This document shows positions 33,971 to 41,732 of a DNA stretch of 64,000 bases, piece after piece. The DNA is taken from NCBI GenBank assembly GCA_900548695.1, contig URLC01000003.1:1-64000 (forward strand). The letters run 5' to 3'. The stretch's first letter is position 1. Every line of letters begins with the position of its first letter. Both the position numbers and the translations under genes were made by a program. The DNA is from an uncultured Mycoplasmatota bacterium (GTDB taxonomy: Bacteria > Bacillota_I > Bacilli_A > RF39 > UBA660). The notes under the pieces are model-generated. The model did not search any database, was not told the DNA's origin, and saw nothing but the letters and a program-made list of their open reading frames with translations.

Positions 33971-34828
33971 TTAAGGATGTATTTTAGATATTAATTTTTG
34001 TTTTTCCTCTGTTGTTAATCTTGTATATATCCTCGTAGTTTCTAAGGAACTATGGCCCATTAAATCTGCTAAAAACATAAAGTTCTCTGGATATTTTTCT
34101 AAAAAAGAAATTGCAAAATAGTCGCGAAATGCATGAGCATGAGCTAGTTTCAATGAAACTCTTCCAGCACCAGCAATTTTCTTTAAATGTATATTAATTG
34201 TTTTTTCTGTTATCATTTTTCCAGCAATTTTAGGAGAAGGAAACACGGTTCCAGATTTAATCTTTTGATCTCTACAATATTTTCTTAAATCCCTAGCCAA
34301 AGAATTAGGAATTATAACATCCCTTTCTTTTCCTTTATTTTTAATTTTAATAATGTTCTTATTCTTTTTTGTTAGATTTTCTACTGTAAAATACTTTAGC
34401 TCACTTATTCTTATACCTGTCATTCCTAAAATTTTGATAATATAATAGTCTTGGGACATATTTAGTTCTTTTGCTTTTCTTAAAAATCTTTTAAAATCAG
34501 CATGAGTCATAGCATTAATGCTAAAGTATTTTTTTTGATATTTGAATTGTCGTAGGCATAAATCTTTATAACCAAGCCACTTTAAATATTTATTTAATGA
34601 TATTATCCACAAATTTTTACTATTTATTGATTTACTAACCTCATCTAAATAATTTTTATACTTAATCATGACATCTTTATCGATATCAGAAATTTCTTTG
34701 TTATTTAAATAATTAATAAACTTATTTATTGATTGTTTATATACATTCCTTGTGTTTTCTGATAGTTCAGATAAAAATTGTTCTTTTAGCCATTCATCTA
34801 ATTTATTAATTAATAATTCTCTTTTCAT
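33971..34828 (-). CDS. tyrosine recombinase (XerC/D-like)
   Basis: 285 aa. An N-terminal SAM-like core-binding domain (residues 1-100) is followed by a catalytic domain with the active Arg in GIRISELK, a Lys in IKNKGKERDV, His-x-x-Arg in HAFRDY, LMGHSSLETT and the nucleophile in TRIYTRL. It is complete. The phage already has a serine integrase at attR, so this one may resolve genome multimers or act on host dif/Xer sites. It overlaps the upstream small gene (ATGA). Confidence 0.88.
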   Translation of the reverse strand: MKRELLINKLDEWLKEQFLSELSENTRNVYKQSINKFINYLNNKEISDIDKDVMIKYKNYLDEVSKSINSKNLWIISLNKYLKWLGYKDLCLRQFKYQKKYFSINAMTHADFKRFLRKAKELNMSQDYYIIKILGMTGIRISELKYFTVENLTKKNKNIIKIKNKGKERDVIIPNSLARDLRKYCRDQKIKSGTVFPSPKIAGKMITEKTINIHLKKIAGAGRVSLKLAHAHAFRDYFAISFLEKYPENFMFLADLMGHSSLETTRIYTRLTTEEKQKLISKIHP

Positions 34829-35070
34829 ATAATTTCATTCTGAACTGAGCTTAGTAAATTCTTTATTTTTTCTTTTTCTGCCGTTAATTCTTTAATTTTC
34901 TTTTTTATTCTATTATTTTCTATTTTTTCTTCTGATAATTGATTTAATAATTCATTTATTATATTTAAAAATTCATTTTTATCACATGATTTTAAATAGT
35001 CTGACACTTCAATTAAATCATTTGTTCTTTCCAAATCTTTTATTACATCTTTTAAAACTTTTCTGTACAT
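34825..35070 (-). CDS. coiled-coil phage protein (81 aa)
   Basis: AAAGGAGA upstream; heptads in LNQLSEEKIENNRIKKKIKE. Overlaps genes on both sides. Unknown. Confidence 0.6.
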   Translation of the reverse strand: MYRKVLKDVIKDLERTNDLIEVSDYLKSCDKNEFLNIINELLNQLSEEKIENNRIKKKIKELTAEKEKIKNLLSSVQNEII

Positions 35071-35285
35071 TTTCTTTCTCCTTTTTCTATATATAACTTC
35101 AATGTTTTGTTTTCTTTGTTTAAGTTAATAATTTGATTTTGTAATGTAATTACTTTATCTTGTAAATCGATTATTTTATCCGCTTTTATAATGTTTTGCT
35201 CTAATGCAGTTTGATATTTTAAGTCTCTTGTGTTTTTCTTCCTTCGTTGTTCTTTCTTTTTCTTTTTTATTATTTCTGAAAACAT
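35052..35285 (-). CDS. coiled-coil phage protein (77 aa)
   Basis: AGGAG upstream; basic N-terminus KKKKKEQRRKKN then a leucine/isoleucine coiled coil. Possibly a small DNA-binding dimer; unsupported. Confidence 0.55.
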   Translation of the reverse strand: MFSEIIKKKKKEQRRKKNTRDLKYQTALEQNIIKADKIIDLQDKVITLQNQIINLNKENKTLKLYIEKGERKCTEKF

Positions 35286-35294
35286 AGTAATCTC

Positions 35295-35462
35295 CTATAT
35301 ACCTACTTGTGAAATTAGCATTAATAAAAAGTTATACTGTTTCACAGTCATATCAATTAAACTTTCGATATTACATATTTCTAATATCCATTTGTTTTGC
35401 AAACCATATTTTTCTATAATGGCAAGTAATTTATTTAGTTGTTGTTTATCAATTTTTTCCAT
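35295..35462 (-). CDS. small phage protein (55 aa)
   Basis: MEKIDKQQLNKLLAIIEKYG..., with an AGGGG-type ribosome site after the helicase gene. Helical; unknown. Confidence 0.55.
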   Translation of the reverse strand: MEKIDKQQLNKLLAIIEKYGLQNKWILEICNIESLIDMTVKQYNFLLMLISQVGI

Positions 35463-35473
35463 CTTATCATCCC

Positions 35474-36700
35474 CTAATACTTAGTTATTTCTTCGAATCT
35501 TTGATTCTCTCTGTTATACTTCAACTTTGTTTTTCCTGTCTTTCCATCTCTGTTTTTTGCAATAATAATACTTAGTTCAATTTCTTTTAAAGATTGTGTA
35601 TTTTCAAAATTTTCATTATGTAAAAAAATTACTTCAGTAGCAGACTGTTCTAGTTCACCAGTTTCTTTTAATTCAGAAAGTTTTGGCTCTTTTTTATCAT
35701 CAGCATTTCTATTTAATTGAGCTGCAAGAAAAATAGTGCAATCAAAATCTAAAGTTACCCTTCTCAACTCTTTTAAAACAGATGTCAAATGTTCATATAT
35801 AGATTGATTAGAATTTTTTCCACCAATTAACCCAGCATAATCGATAAATGCTATAACATGACCATTTTTACTTTCATTCGCAATTGTTCTCTTTAAATTT
35901 CTAATTGTTTGGCCACCAAAGTAAACTTTTAAATTATTATTTGAAATGTTTTTACAACCTGATTCAATTGCTTCTCTTTGATAGTCTGTTTCTATCATAT
36001 TTAAGCATTTAATAGGAATTGCAGTATTTATTGATACTAATCTTCTGTATATTTGAATCTCACTCATTTCCATAGAGAAAAAAATACAATTATATTTTTT
36101 TGACAAATCTTCAAATAAATTAAGCATAAAGGCAGTCTTTCCAACAGATGGTCGTGCTCCTATAACCACCAAGTCTTGTTCTTTTACGTCAACATAATCG
36201 GATAATTTTTTGAGGCGAAATTTTATTGATTTATTTTTACTATTAATTAATTTAAAAATTTCTTCCGCACTTTTCTTTCCAGCTTCTGTTTTTATTGACA
36301 TACTTTCAAACTTATGAATCTGATCTAACATCTCTTCTGTAGATATTTTTTCGTTTTTATATAAATCTACTACATGAAGAATCTTATTTTGAATATATCT
36401 AGCTAATAATGTCTCCTGATAATAGCTAAAATTGTTTACAGGTATAACTTCACTCATTAATTCTGATAATTTTGAAATTATTTCATTAATTTTAAAATTA
36501 TCATTAAATACGTGCTTATAATTCTCTGCCAAACCGACAATACTAATCGTCTTTGAATCTGAATATTGTTGTTTAAAAAGATTGAAAATAAATTTATTTG
36601 TTCCATTTAGAAATAATTCATCACTTATGACACATTGCTTCATAAAATCAGGATTCAGCAATAATAAACCGAGTATTTCATCTTCTAAATCATTCATCAA
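35474..36700 (-). CDS. replicative DNA helicase, DnaB family
   Basis: 408 aa. A helical N-terminal domain (1-130) precedes a RecA-like core with Walker A GARPSVGKTA (181-190), a Walker B region AFIDYAGLI, and the DnaB signature IFLAAQLNRNADD with a C-terminal arginine-finger region. It unwinds phage DNA at the fork and is recruited by the upstream initiator. The start overlaps the initiator stop (ATGATG). Confidence 0.92.
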   Translation of the reverse strand: MMNDLEDEILGLLLLNPDFMKQCVISDELFLNGTNKFIFNLFKQQYSDSKTISIVGLAENYKHVFNDNFKINEIISKLSELMSEVIPVNNFSYYQETLLARYIQNKILHVVDLYKNEKISTEEMLDQIHKFESMSIKTEAGKKSAEEIFKLINSKNKSIKFRLKKLSDYVDVKEQDLVVIGARPSVGKTAFMLNLFEDLSKKYNCIFFSMEMSEIQIYRRLVSINTAIPIKCLNMIETDYQREAIESGCKNISNNNLKVYFGGQTIRNLKRTIANESKNGHVIAFIDYAGLIGGKNSNQSIYEHLTSVLKELRRVTLDFDCTIFLAAQLNRNADDKKEPKLSELKETGELEQSATEVIFLHNENFENTQSLKEIELSIIIAKNRDGKTGKTKLKYNRENQRFEEITKY

Positions 36701-37437
36701 AATGTTTCATAAGAAGAAGTAGCATCTTCTTTTCCTCTTTTATTTCTTTTTTTCAGATAATTGACTATTGATTGTTCATTCTTTAATCCTTGTTGCGCCC
36801 AATCATAAAGAATCTTATCAATATACTTTAAACTTCTAGCTTGATTAAGAACGGCCTCTTTAATTGCTAGTTCTATAATTTCTGGCTTTAATTGCTTTTT
36901 TTCCCAATCTTTAATTATTTCTATTTCAATAGAGCTTAACGGTCTACCAAAGAATTCTTCTAATTTTCTATAAGTATTATTATAATTATATATATTATTA
37001 TTTTTATTATTGTAATTATACCGATACCCTATGCATAGGGTATCTATAGGGTATACATAGGGTATGCATACCGTATCTAAATACTTTCTAAATTTTTCTG
37101 ATTTTACCTTTTCAAGTTCTTTTAAAACATATTGTTGGACCTTGGGTGACTTGGTCCAGTTATATCTATACCAATTTTTAATTAAAATTTCTTTTGTATC
37201 ATAATCATAATCAGCAAATCCTAAATTTTTAATTAATCTATTAAGAATTTTATCTACTTCAGGCTCCTTATATCCTAAATCAAAAGCCATTTGCTCAATA
37301 GTTAATTCATAACAGCCAAGTTGATTAGTTTTGGGATTAGTTAATAAATAGATCATAAAATATCTATCTTCTGGACTAGATTCATTATGAACTTTTGAAT
37401 CAGTCCAGAAATCAGTTTGCATGTAGCGAGTTGCCAT
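36697..37437 (-). CDS. replication initiator (DnaD/phage O-like)
   Basis: 246 aa from ATG 37437 (AAGGAGG upstream). A winged-helix N-terminus (YMQTDFWTDSKVHNESSPEDRYFMIYLLTNP) typical of phage replisome organisers is followed by a Tyr/Asn-rich linker (residues about 125-160) and a DnaD-like C-terminus (FGRPLSSIEIEIIKDWEKKQLKPEIIELAI...SLKYIDKILYDW). The linker is encoded by iterons and an AT-rich tract, the probable origin. Acts before DnaB. Confidence 0.85.
   Translation of the reverse strand: MATRYMQTDFWTDSKVHNESSPEDRYFMIYLLTNPKTNQLGCYELTIEQMAFDLGYKEPEVDKILNRLIKNLGFADYDYDTKEILIKNWYRYNWTKSPKVQQYVLKELEKVKSEKFRKYLDTVCIPYVYPIDTLCIGYRYNYNNKNNNIYNYNNTYRKLEEFFGRPLSSIEIEIIKDWEKKQLKPEIIELAIKEAVLNQARSLKYIDKILYDWAQQGLKNEQSIVNYLKKRNKRGKEDATSSYETF
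36975..37080 (-). other. putative phage replication origin (iterons plus AT-rich tract)
   Basis: Inside the initiator gene, at least four copies of a GGGTAT/ATACCC-type repeat lie within 37021-37078, including a GATACCCTATGCATAGGG palindrome. They are followed by about 45 bp of almost pure A/T (36978-37020). Iterons next to a melting region inside the initiator gene is the lambda-O arrangement. Confidence 0.75.
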
Positions 37438-37547
37438 TATTCTATCCTCCTTGAAAAAATTGGACATTTGTTGTATAATGATGTTGTCATTTTGACAAAG
37501 GGACTTTTTGGGGTTATTGAGTCCTTTTCTTTTTGCGAATTTTTCAT
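37437..37547 (-). CDS. small phage protein (36 aa)
   Basis: MKNSQKEKDSITPKSPFVKM... after AGGAGG; its stop overlaps the initiator start (TAATG). Probably a real early peptide or a translational coupler. Confidence 0.55.
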   Translation of the reverse strand: MKNSQKEKDSITPKSPFVKMTTSLYNKCPIFSRRIE

Positions 37548-37566
37548 AATCTCCTCCTATTTATTC

Positions 37567-37761
37567 TTAAAATCTCAAACTTTCAATCATTGCAATAAAT
37601 GTCATAATTCCTATCATGAAGATTGAGCTTGCTAAAAACATTATCACAGTGTCTATAATCACTTGTCTTTTTTGTTTTTTTGCTCTTTCTTTATTGAATT
37701 CTCTTACTCTTTTATTATTTTGATGAATTATAGTAAACATTTCTCGTGTTTCTGCTGACAT
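37567..37761 (-). CDS. small membrane protein (64 aa)
   Basis: AAAGGGG upstream. A basic coiled N-terminus (residues 1-34) is followed by a membrane helix IIDTVIMFLASSIFMIGIM. Unknown role in the early operon. Confidence 0.6.
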   Translation of the reverse strand: MSAETREMFTIIHQNNKRVREFNKERAKKQKRQVIIDTVIMFLASSIFMIGIMTFIAMIESLRF

Positions 37762-37776
37762 TTTCTCATCCCCTTT

Positions 37777-37878
37777 CTACGAATAATAATTAATTTGAAT
37801 CCATTCTTTTATTTCATTAATGAGTTCTGCCTGTTTATCCTCATTTGGAGGATTTTTAACAATCAGTTTTAATTCCAT
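37777..37878 (-). CDS. small phage protein (33 aa)
   Basis: MELKLIVKNPPNEDKQAEL... with AGGAGG seven bases upstream. Second gene of the early operon. Confidence 0.55.
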   Translation of the reverse strand: MELKLIVKNPPNEDKQAELINEIKEWIQINYYS

Positions 37879-37945
37879 AAGATACCTCCTATTTCATCTT
37901 ATGTTTTGGTCGGTAAATTTCGACTTTTTTAGCTGGTAGCTAAGT

Positions 37946-38164
37946 TTAATTATTTGATGTACGTTTTTCGTACATTGACGGTAAAAAAATTTCGTCTATA
38001 TTTCTATGAAATATTTTTGATATTTTAAACATTTCAGAACTCTTAAAATCAGTAGTTCCTTTTAATTTTAATCCAAGTTGTTTTTCAGAAATGCCTAATT
38101 TACTTGCTAATTCTTTATTTGTTATATTTTTCTCTTTCATCAATAGTATCAATTTTCCTTGCAT
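37946..38164 (-). CDS. Cro-like XRE repressor
   Basis: 72 aa from ATG 38164 (AAAGGAG). Helix-turn-helix in KNITNKELASKLGISEKQLGLKLKG. First gene read leftwards from the divergent switch, the position of cro. An operator-like palindrome (37958-37974) lies within its 3' end. Confidence 0.8.
   Translation of the reverse strand: MQGKLILLMKEKNITNKELASKLGISEKQLGLKLKGTTDFKSSEMFKISKIFHRNIDEIFLPSMYEKRTSNN
37958..37974. promoter_or_regulatory. operator-like palindrome O3
   Basis: TGTACG-TTTTT-CGTACA, a perfect palindrome sharing the TTTTCGTAC core of the sites in the switch region 200 bp away. Confidence 0.65.
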
Positions 38165-38198
38165 ATTTTCATCTCCTTTCTGTATTATTGATGATTCT

Positions 38199-38284
38199 AT
38201 TTTAGTACCATTTTCGTACACTGTCAATACTTTTTTTACCATTATTTAACTTTTTGTTCCATTTTCGTAATTTTATGTTATAAT
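38199..38284. promoter_or_regulatory. divergent lysogeny switch with operators
   Basis: Leftward promoter: TTGACA (38222-38227), 17 bp, TAAAAT (38199-38204); the spacer is exactly an operator GTAC-CATTTTC-GTAC. Rightward promoter: TATAAT at 38279-38284 with a weak -35 overlapped by a second site (GTTCCATTTTCGTAA, 38256-38270). The shared CCATTTTCGTA core suggests that one repressor controls both. Confidence 0.8.
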
Positions 38285-38307
38285 AATTTCGAAAGGAGTA
38301 TATACAT

Positions 38308-38841
38308 ATGGATGAAAAAAACATATCTAAATATGTTGGAGAAAGAATAAAAAATTTTAGATTAGCTAGAAATATTACACAACAAGAACTTGCAGAATAT
38401 TTAAACACAACGTCTCAAACCGTCTCAAGGTATGAAAATGGAATATTGGAAACTAATAATAATATTTTATTTTCACTGGCTGATTATTTTGGGGTTTCTA
38501 TAAATGATTTCTTTCCACCAGTTAATGTAAAGTTTGGGGTTGAAGTCGAAAAAATTCTTCAGAAAATCAGTCAAGAGTTAAACATTACTCCTATTATTAC
38601 AAAAAATATATTTTTAGATTTGAAACTGCAAAATTCAACTAATCTAACATATGACAATATTAAAACCGCAATAGAAAAATGGCTACAAGAAAAAAATTAT
38701 GAAATAGATAAATATAATGAAAACTTGGATCGAATTCTGTTTTCCAAAGTAAAAGAGCTATCTGAAGATGACAAAAAAGCAGTTTTAGGGATTATTAACG
38801 CAATACACAAAGATGTTGATAAAGAATTAGATAATCAATAA
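38308..38841 (+). CDS. phage repressor, CI/ImmR-like
   Basis: 177 aa with AAAGGAG. An XRE helix-turn-helix (NITQQELAEYLNTTSQTVSRYENG, residues 22-45 region) is followed by a helical C-terminal half without a LexA/S24 Ser-Lys protease. Absence of self-cleavage and an ImmA-type protease next door indicate ICEBs1-style induction, with the protease removing the repressor. A 6-bp inverted repeat (38840-38861) directly follows the stop. Confidence 0.85.
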   Translation: MDEKNISKYVGERIKNFRLARNITQQELAEYLNTTSQTVSRYENGILETNNNILFSLADYFGVSINDFFPPVNVKFGVEVEKILQKISQELNITPIITKNIFLDLKLQNSTNLTYDNIKTAIEKWLQEKNYEIDKYNENLDRILFSKVKELSEDDKKAVLGIINAIHKDVDKELDNQ

Positions 38842-38889
38842 GTACAAGCGGTATCGTACTTTCAATTTATAAACAAGGAGTGTGATATT

Positions 38890-39207
38890 GTGTTAATAGA
38901 TTTACTTAATGGAGAGTTAGAACAACAAGAATACTTGATAATAAATAATGTGAAAATTATATATAAAAAATTACCAAAAAAAATCTATGGGTTCATTCAT
39001 AGATACAGAAATATTAATTTAATTATCGTTAATTGGAATATTTCTAAAGAAAAGAAACAAAAAACTATTCTTCACGAGCTTGCTCACTTAGAATTACATC
39101 ATATGGATAAAAACAGAGAACTATTTGCATTTTCAATTGAAGATGTAGAAGATGAAGCTGATAGGTATGTAAAATATTTGCTAGATAGCATTGAAAATGA
39201 AAATTAA
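38890..39207 (+). CDS. ImmA/IrrE-type anti-repressor metallopeptidase
   Basis: 105 aa, GTG start with AAGGAG upstream. Zinc site HELAHLELHH (from residue 62) with a downstream acidic EDVEDEADRY helix completes the HExxH...E set. In related mobile elements ImmA cleaves the ImmR repressor after DNA damage or signalling. A compact version (the usual length is near 120-130 aa). Confidence 0.85.
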   Translation: MLIDLLNGELEQQEYLIINNVKIIYKKLPKKIYGFIHRYRNINLIIVNWNISKEKKQKTILHELAHLELHHMDKNRELFAFSIEDVEDEADRYVKYLLDSIENEN

Positions 39208-39220
39208 ATAGGACTAAGAG

Positions 39221-39613
39221 GTGATAAATTTGCTTGCTGCTTTTATGTATCTAATTGATGTCATAGTAATTTTCTGGACCATCATATTAGTCATATCGTC
39301 CTTAATAGGAACACAAAATTATAATATTTTTTATTTAATAACATTTCTAATTTTTGCTATACTTAATTTCATATCGTTGAAAAAGATAAACAAAGAAAAT
39401 GGAAAAACAGAATTTTATTATTTTAATTTAATAAAAGAATGTTCAAAATTTGTTAAAGAAGATAAATTTGAAGAATTATACTATTATTTAAGAAAATTGA
39501 GGAAGACAAAATGGTATAAAAATATTGATAAAGAAACTTCCATAAGTCCACATAAAAATTTAAATGAATTTTATGATATTGATGAATTTAAAATTGATTA
39601 TTTCGAAAAATAA
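39221..39613 (+). CDS. membrane protein of lysogeny module
   Basis: 130 aa from a GTG (a TTG at 39230 with AGAGGTG upstream is an alternative). Two membrane helices in the first 55 residues, then a Lys/Tyr/Glu-rich cytoplasmic tail. Co-directional with the repressor and integrase; a superinfection-exclusion or lysogenic-conversion protein is possible. Confidence 0.6.
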   Translation: MINLLAAFMYLIDVIVIFWTIILVISSLIGTQNYNIFYLITFLIFAILNFISLKKINKENGKTEFYYFNLIKECSKFVKEDKFEELYYYLRKLRKTKWYKNIDKETSISPHKNLNEFYDIDEFKIDYFEK

Positions 39614-39642
39614 AAAAGACCTCGTACCGCAAATACGAAGTC
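39606..39642 (-). terminator. hairpin terminator facing leftward
   Basis: GACCTCGTA / TACGAAGTC stem with one mismatch; the T run is on the minus strand. It overlaps the end of the 130-aa gene. It would stop leftward transcription from the integrase side; on the plus strand it is just a hairpin. Confidence 0.5.
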
Positions 39643-39680
39643 AAAAATGAAAAACTACTAGCTACCAACTAAAACTATTA

Positions 39681-39722
39681 ACAATGTAATAGGAGTTTTT
39701 CTATTACATTGTAACATATAAT
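39681..39722 (+). promoter_or_regulatory. integrase promoter with 12-bp inverted repeat
   Basis: Perfect arms ACAATGTAATAG / CTATTACATTGT around an 8-nt loop, directly upstream of CATATAAT (39715-39722). The -10 fits sigma-A (TATAAT) and is one base from the sigma-E -10 (CATACAAT); no convincing -35 is seen for either. The repeat suggests operator control. Confidence 0.5.
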
Positions 39723-39744
39723 TTAATAAAAAGGAAGTGTTGCA

Positions 39745-41190
39745 ATGAAAACTGCTGCAGTATATACAAGAGTATCTACAGATGAACAAGCTCGTGAAGG
39801 ATACTCATTAGAAGCTCAATTAAAAGCAATTAAAAAATATGCACAAAATAACGATATATTAATCGATTCTAAATATATATTTTCAGATGAAGGAATATCT
39901 GGAAGAAAAGCTGAGAAAAGGCCTGCTTTTATGGAAATGATAAAACAAGCTAAATCAAAGCCAAGAAAATTTGATGTGATACTTGTCCATAAGTTTGACA
40001 GATTTTCTAGAAATCGAGAGGATTCCGTAGTTTATAAATCCTTATTAAAAAAAGAATACGGAATTCCAGTTATTTCCATCTCTGAGCCACTAGATCCTGA
40101 TGATAAAATGTCAGTAATTATGGAAGCCTTTCTCGAAGCTATGGCTGAATACTACTCTCTTAATCTTTCAGGGGAAGTAAAAAAAGGACAGTTGGAAAAG
40201 CATTCTAAAGGCGAATTACAGACTAATCCTAGCTTTGGGTATAATGTATCAGATAATAAGCTAATCGTTAACGATAGCGAGGCTAATATGGTAAAAATGA
40301 TATTTGAGCAGTATGCAATAGATAATTTACCGATGATGCAAATAGCAAGAAATGTAAATGCTTTGAATGTTAAAACTAAACGTGGGCGTCACTTTGAAAA
40401 TAGGACTATCTACTATATATTAAACAATCCTGTTTATATTGGAAAATTGAGATATACTCCTGGGCGAAGAAATCAATATGATTTTGATGACCCAAACACT
40501 ATATTAGTTGACGGAAAACATGAACCTATCATTTCTATGGATTTATGGAATTCTGTTCAAATGAAACTGACTAAAAATAGTATATGGAAAAAGCCTAAAC
40601 AACATATTGATGTTAACCCTAAGCACTGGACTAAAGGATTAATAAGATGTAAAGACTGTGGATGTACTATGGTAACTTGTGGAAAAACCAAACTAAGATG
40701 TAACGGTTACAATAAAGGAAAATGTTCTAACTCTTCTACTCTACTGATTGCTGATGTATGTGATTTAATAATAGATAATATTAAGCAAGTAATGAAAAAC
40801 GGTAGAATTGAGCATATCGTCCAAAGTAAGAAAGAAAAAAAAGAAAGTAATCAGTATTTAATTTTACAACATCAATTAGAACAATTATCTGATAAAGAAC
40901 AACGAATAAAAGAAGCGTATCGTGAAGGTGTAGATACTATTGATGAATATAAAGAAAACAAAAATATTATTTTGCGAGAAAAAAACAGATTACTAAAAGA
41001 AATTGATAAAGTTGAAAAACCAAAAACTGAAAATAAGAAAAAAGAAATTATTGAGAATGGAAAGAAAGTATATGAGATACTGACCGATGATAAAATATCA
41101 CTAAAAGAAAAAAATGAAGTTGCTCATATCTTAATAAACAAGGTCGAGTATGACCCAACCTCTAACACTTTAGAGTTATATTATAACTAA
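39745..41190 (+). CDS. prophage large serine integrase (SpoIVCA-like position)
   Basis: 481 aa with AAAGGAAG upstream. Resolvase domain with nucleophile Ser11 (YTRVSTDEQ), recombinase domain about 160-270 (GYNVSDNKLIVND..., YYILNNPVYIGKLRY), a zinc ribbon (IRCKDCGC...CNGYNKGKC) and a C-terminal coiled coil. The stop codon lies 17 bp before the attR core inside cotJC. It should integrate and excise the prophage; excision needs a directionality factor that is not identified here. Confidence 0.95.
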   Translation: MKTAAVYTRVSTDEQAREGYSLEAQLKAIKKYAQNNDILIDSKYIFSDEGISGRKAEKRPAFMEMIKQAKSKPRKFDVILVHKFDRFSRNREDSVVYKSLLKKEYGIPVISISEPLDPDDKMSVIMEAFLEAMAEYYSLNLSGEVKKGQLEKHSKGELQTNPSFGYNVSDNKLIVNDSEANMVKMIFEQYAIDNLPMMQIARNVNALNVKTKRGRHFENRTIYYILNNPVYIGKLRYTPGRRNQYDFDDPNTILVDGKHEPIISMDLWNSVQMKLTKNSIWKKPKQHIDVNPKHWTKGLIRCKDCGCTMVTCGKTKLRCNGYNKGKCSNSSTLLIADVCDLIIDNIKQVMKNGRIEHIVQSKKEKKESNQYLILQHQLEQLSDKEQRIKEAYREGVDTIDEYKENKNIILREKNRLLKEIDKVEKPKTENKKKEIIENGKKVYEILTDDKISLKEKNEVAHILINKVEYDPTSNTLELYYN

Positions 41191-41204
41191 TGTCCCTTTT
41201 GTGA

Positions 41205-41215
41205 TACGGTGGTTC
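41205..41215 (+). other. attR core of the prophage
   Basis: TACGGTGG matches TATGGTGG at attL except one base. The reading frame GGT-GGT-TCT continues the coat gene. Confidence 0.8.
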
Positions 41216-41693
41216 TAATGGAGAGTTAGCAGCTGCTCTTCGTTATTTAAATCAAAGATATACTATGCCTGATAATCGGGGAAAAGCTTTACTTACTGAT
41301 ATTGGGACAGAAGAACTTGCTCATGTAGAGATGATTGCGACTATGGTTTATCAGCTAACAAAAGATGCAACACCTGAAGAGATGAAGCAAGCAGGACTTG
41401 GTGGAAATTATGCTGAACATGCTAAAGCATTATACCCAACAGATGCGAATGGTGTTCCATTTACTGTTACTTACTTTGCGACCACTGGTGATCCTTTAGC
41501 TGATATTTCTGAAGATATGGCAGCGGAACAAAAAGCACGTGCTGTTTATGAAAACTTAATTGATTTAACAAATGATCCAGATGTTATTGGCCCTCTACTT
41601 TGGTTACGTCAAAGAGAAATTGTTCATTATGCTAGATTTAAAGAATTATTTGAAATGTATGAAAAAGAATTTAAGAATGGGCAAAATAGATAA
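41208..41693 (+). pseudogene. cotJC: cotJC 3' fragment, interrupted by prophage
   Basis: Continues GG-SNGELAAALRYLNQRYTM and keeps the manganese-catalase ligands: GTEELAHVEM (Glu and His) and QREIVHYARFKE near the end. It has no start codon or ribosome site of its own. Joined to 3847-3938 it makes a 190-aa CotJC. There is no sign of decay. Confidence 0.9.
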
Positions 41694-41732
41694 AAAAATA
41701 AGGCCTTGTTTATCATGAGGTCTTATTTTTTA
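41694..41732. terminator. bidirectional terminator after cotJC
   Basis: AATAAGGCCT / AGGTCTTATT stem with T runs on both strands, between the coat operon and a convergent acetyltransferase gene. Confidence 0.8.

Larger units (their letters stand above)
3939..41207. mobile_element. temperate podovirus-like prophage inserted in cotJC
   Basis: About 37.3 kb. It carries a complete set of modules: lysogeny switch, replication, recombinases, packaging, portal, capsid, tail/fibre, lysis and accessory toxins. There is no tape-measure, tail-tube or sheath gene, while a P22-like portal, an N4-gp56-type capsid protein and a 2264-aa polyvalent protein are present, so a short-tailed virion is most likely. 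All core genes appear intact. The boundaries come from the split coat gene. Confidence 0.9.

Noticed and set aside
34603..34611. Perfect DnaA box TTATCCACA on the plus strand
   Set aside because: It lies within the tyrosine recombinase coding region, where it encodes a conserved-looking peptide; a single box in AT-rich DNA is expected by chance.
37021..37080. Short repeats considered as a CRISPR array
   Set aside because: Repeats are 6-10 bp without unique spacers and lie in a coding region; they fit origin iterons. No CRISPR array or cas gene is seen anywhere in the window.
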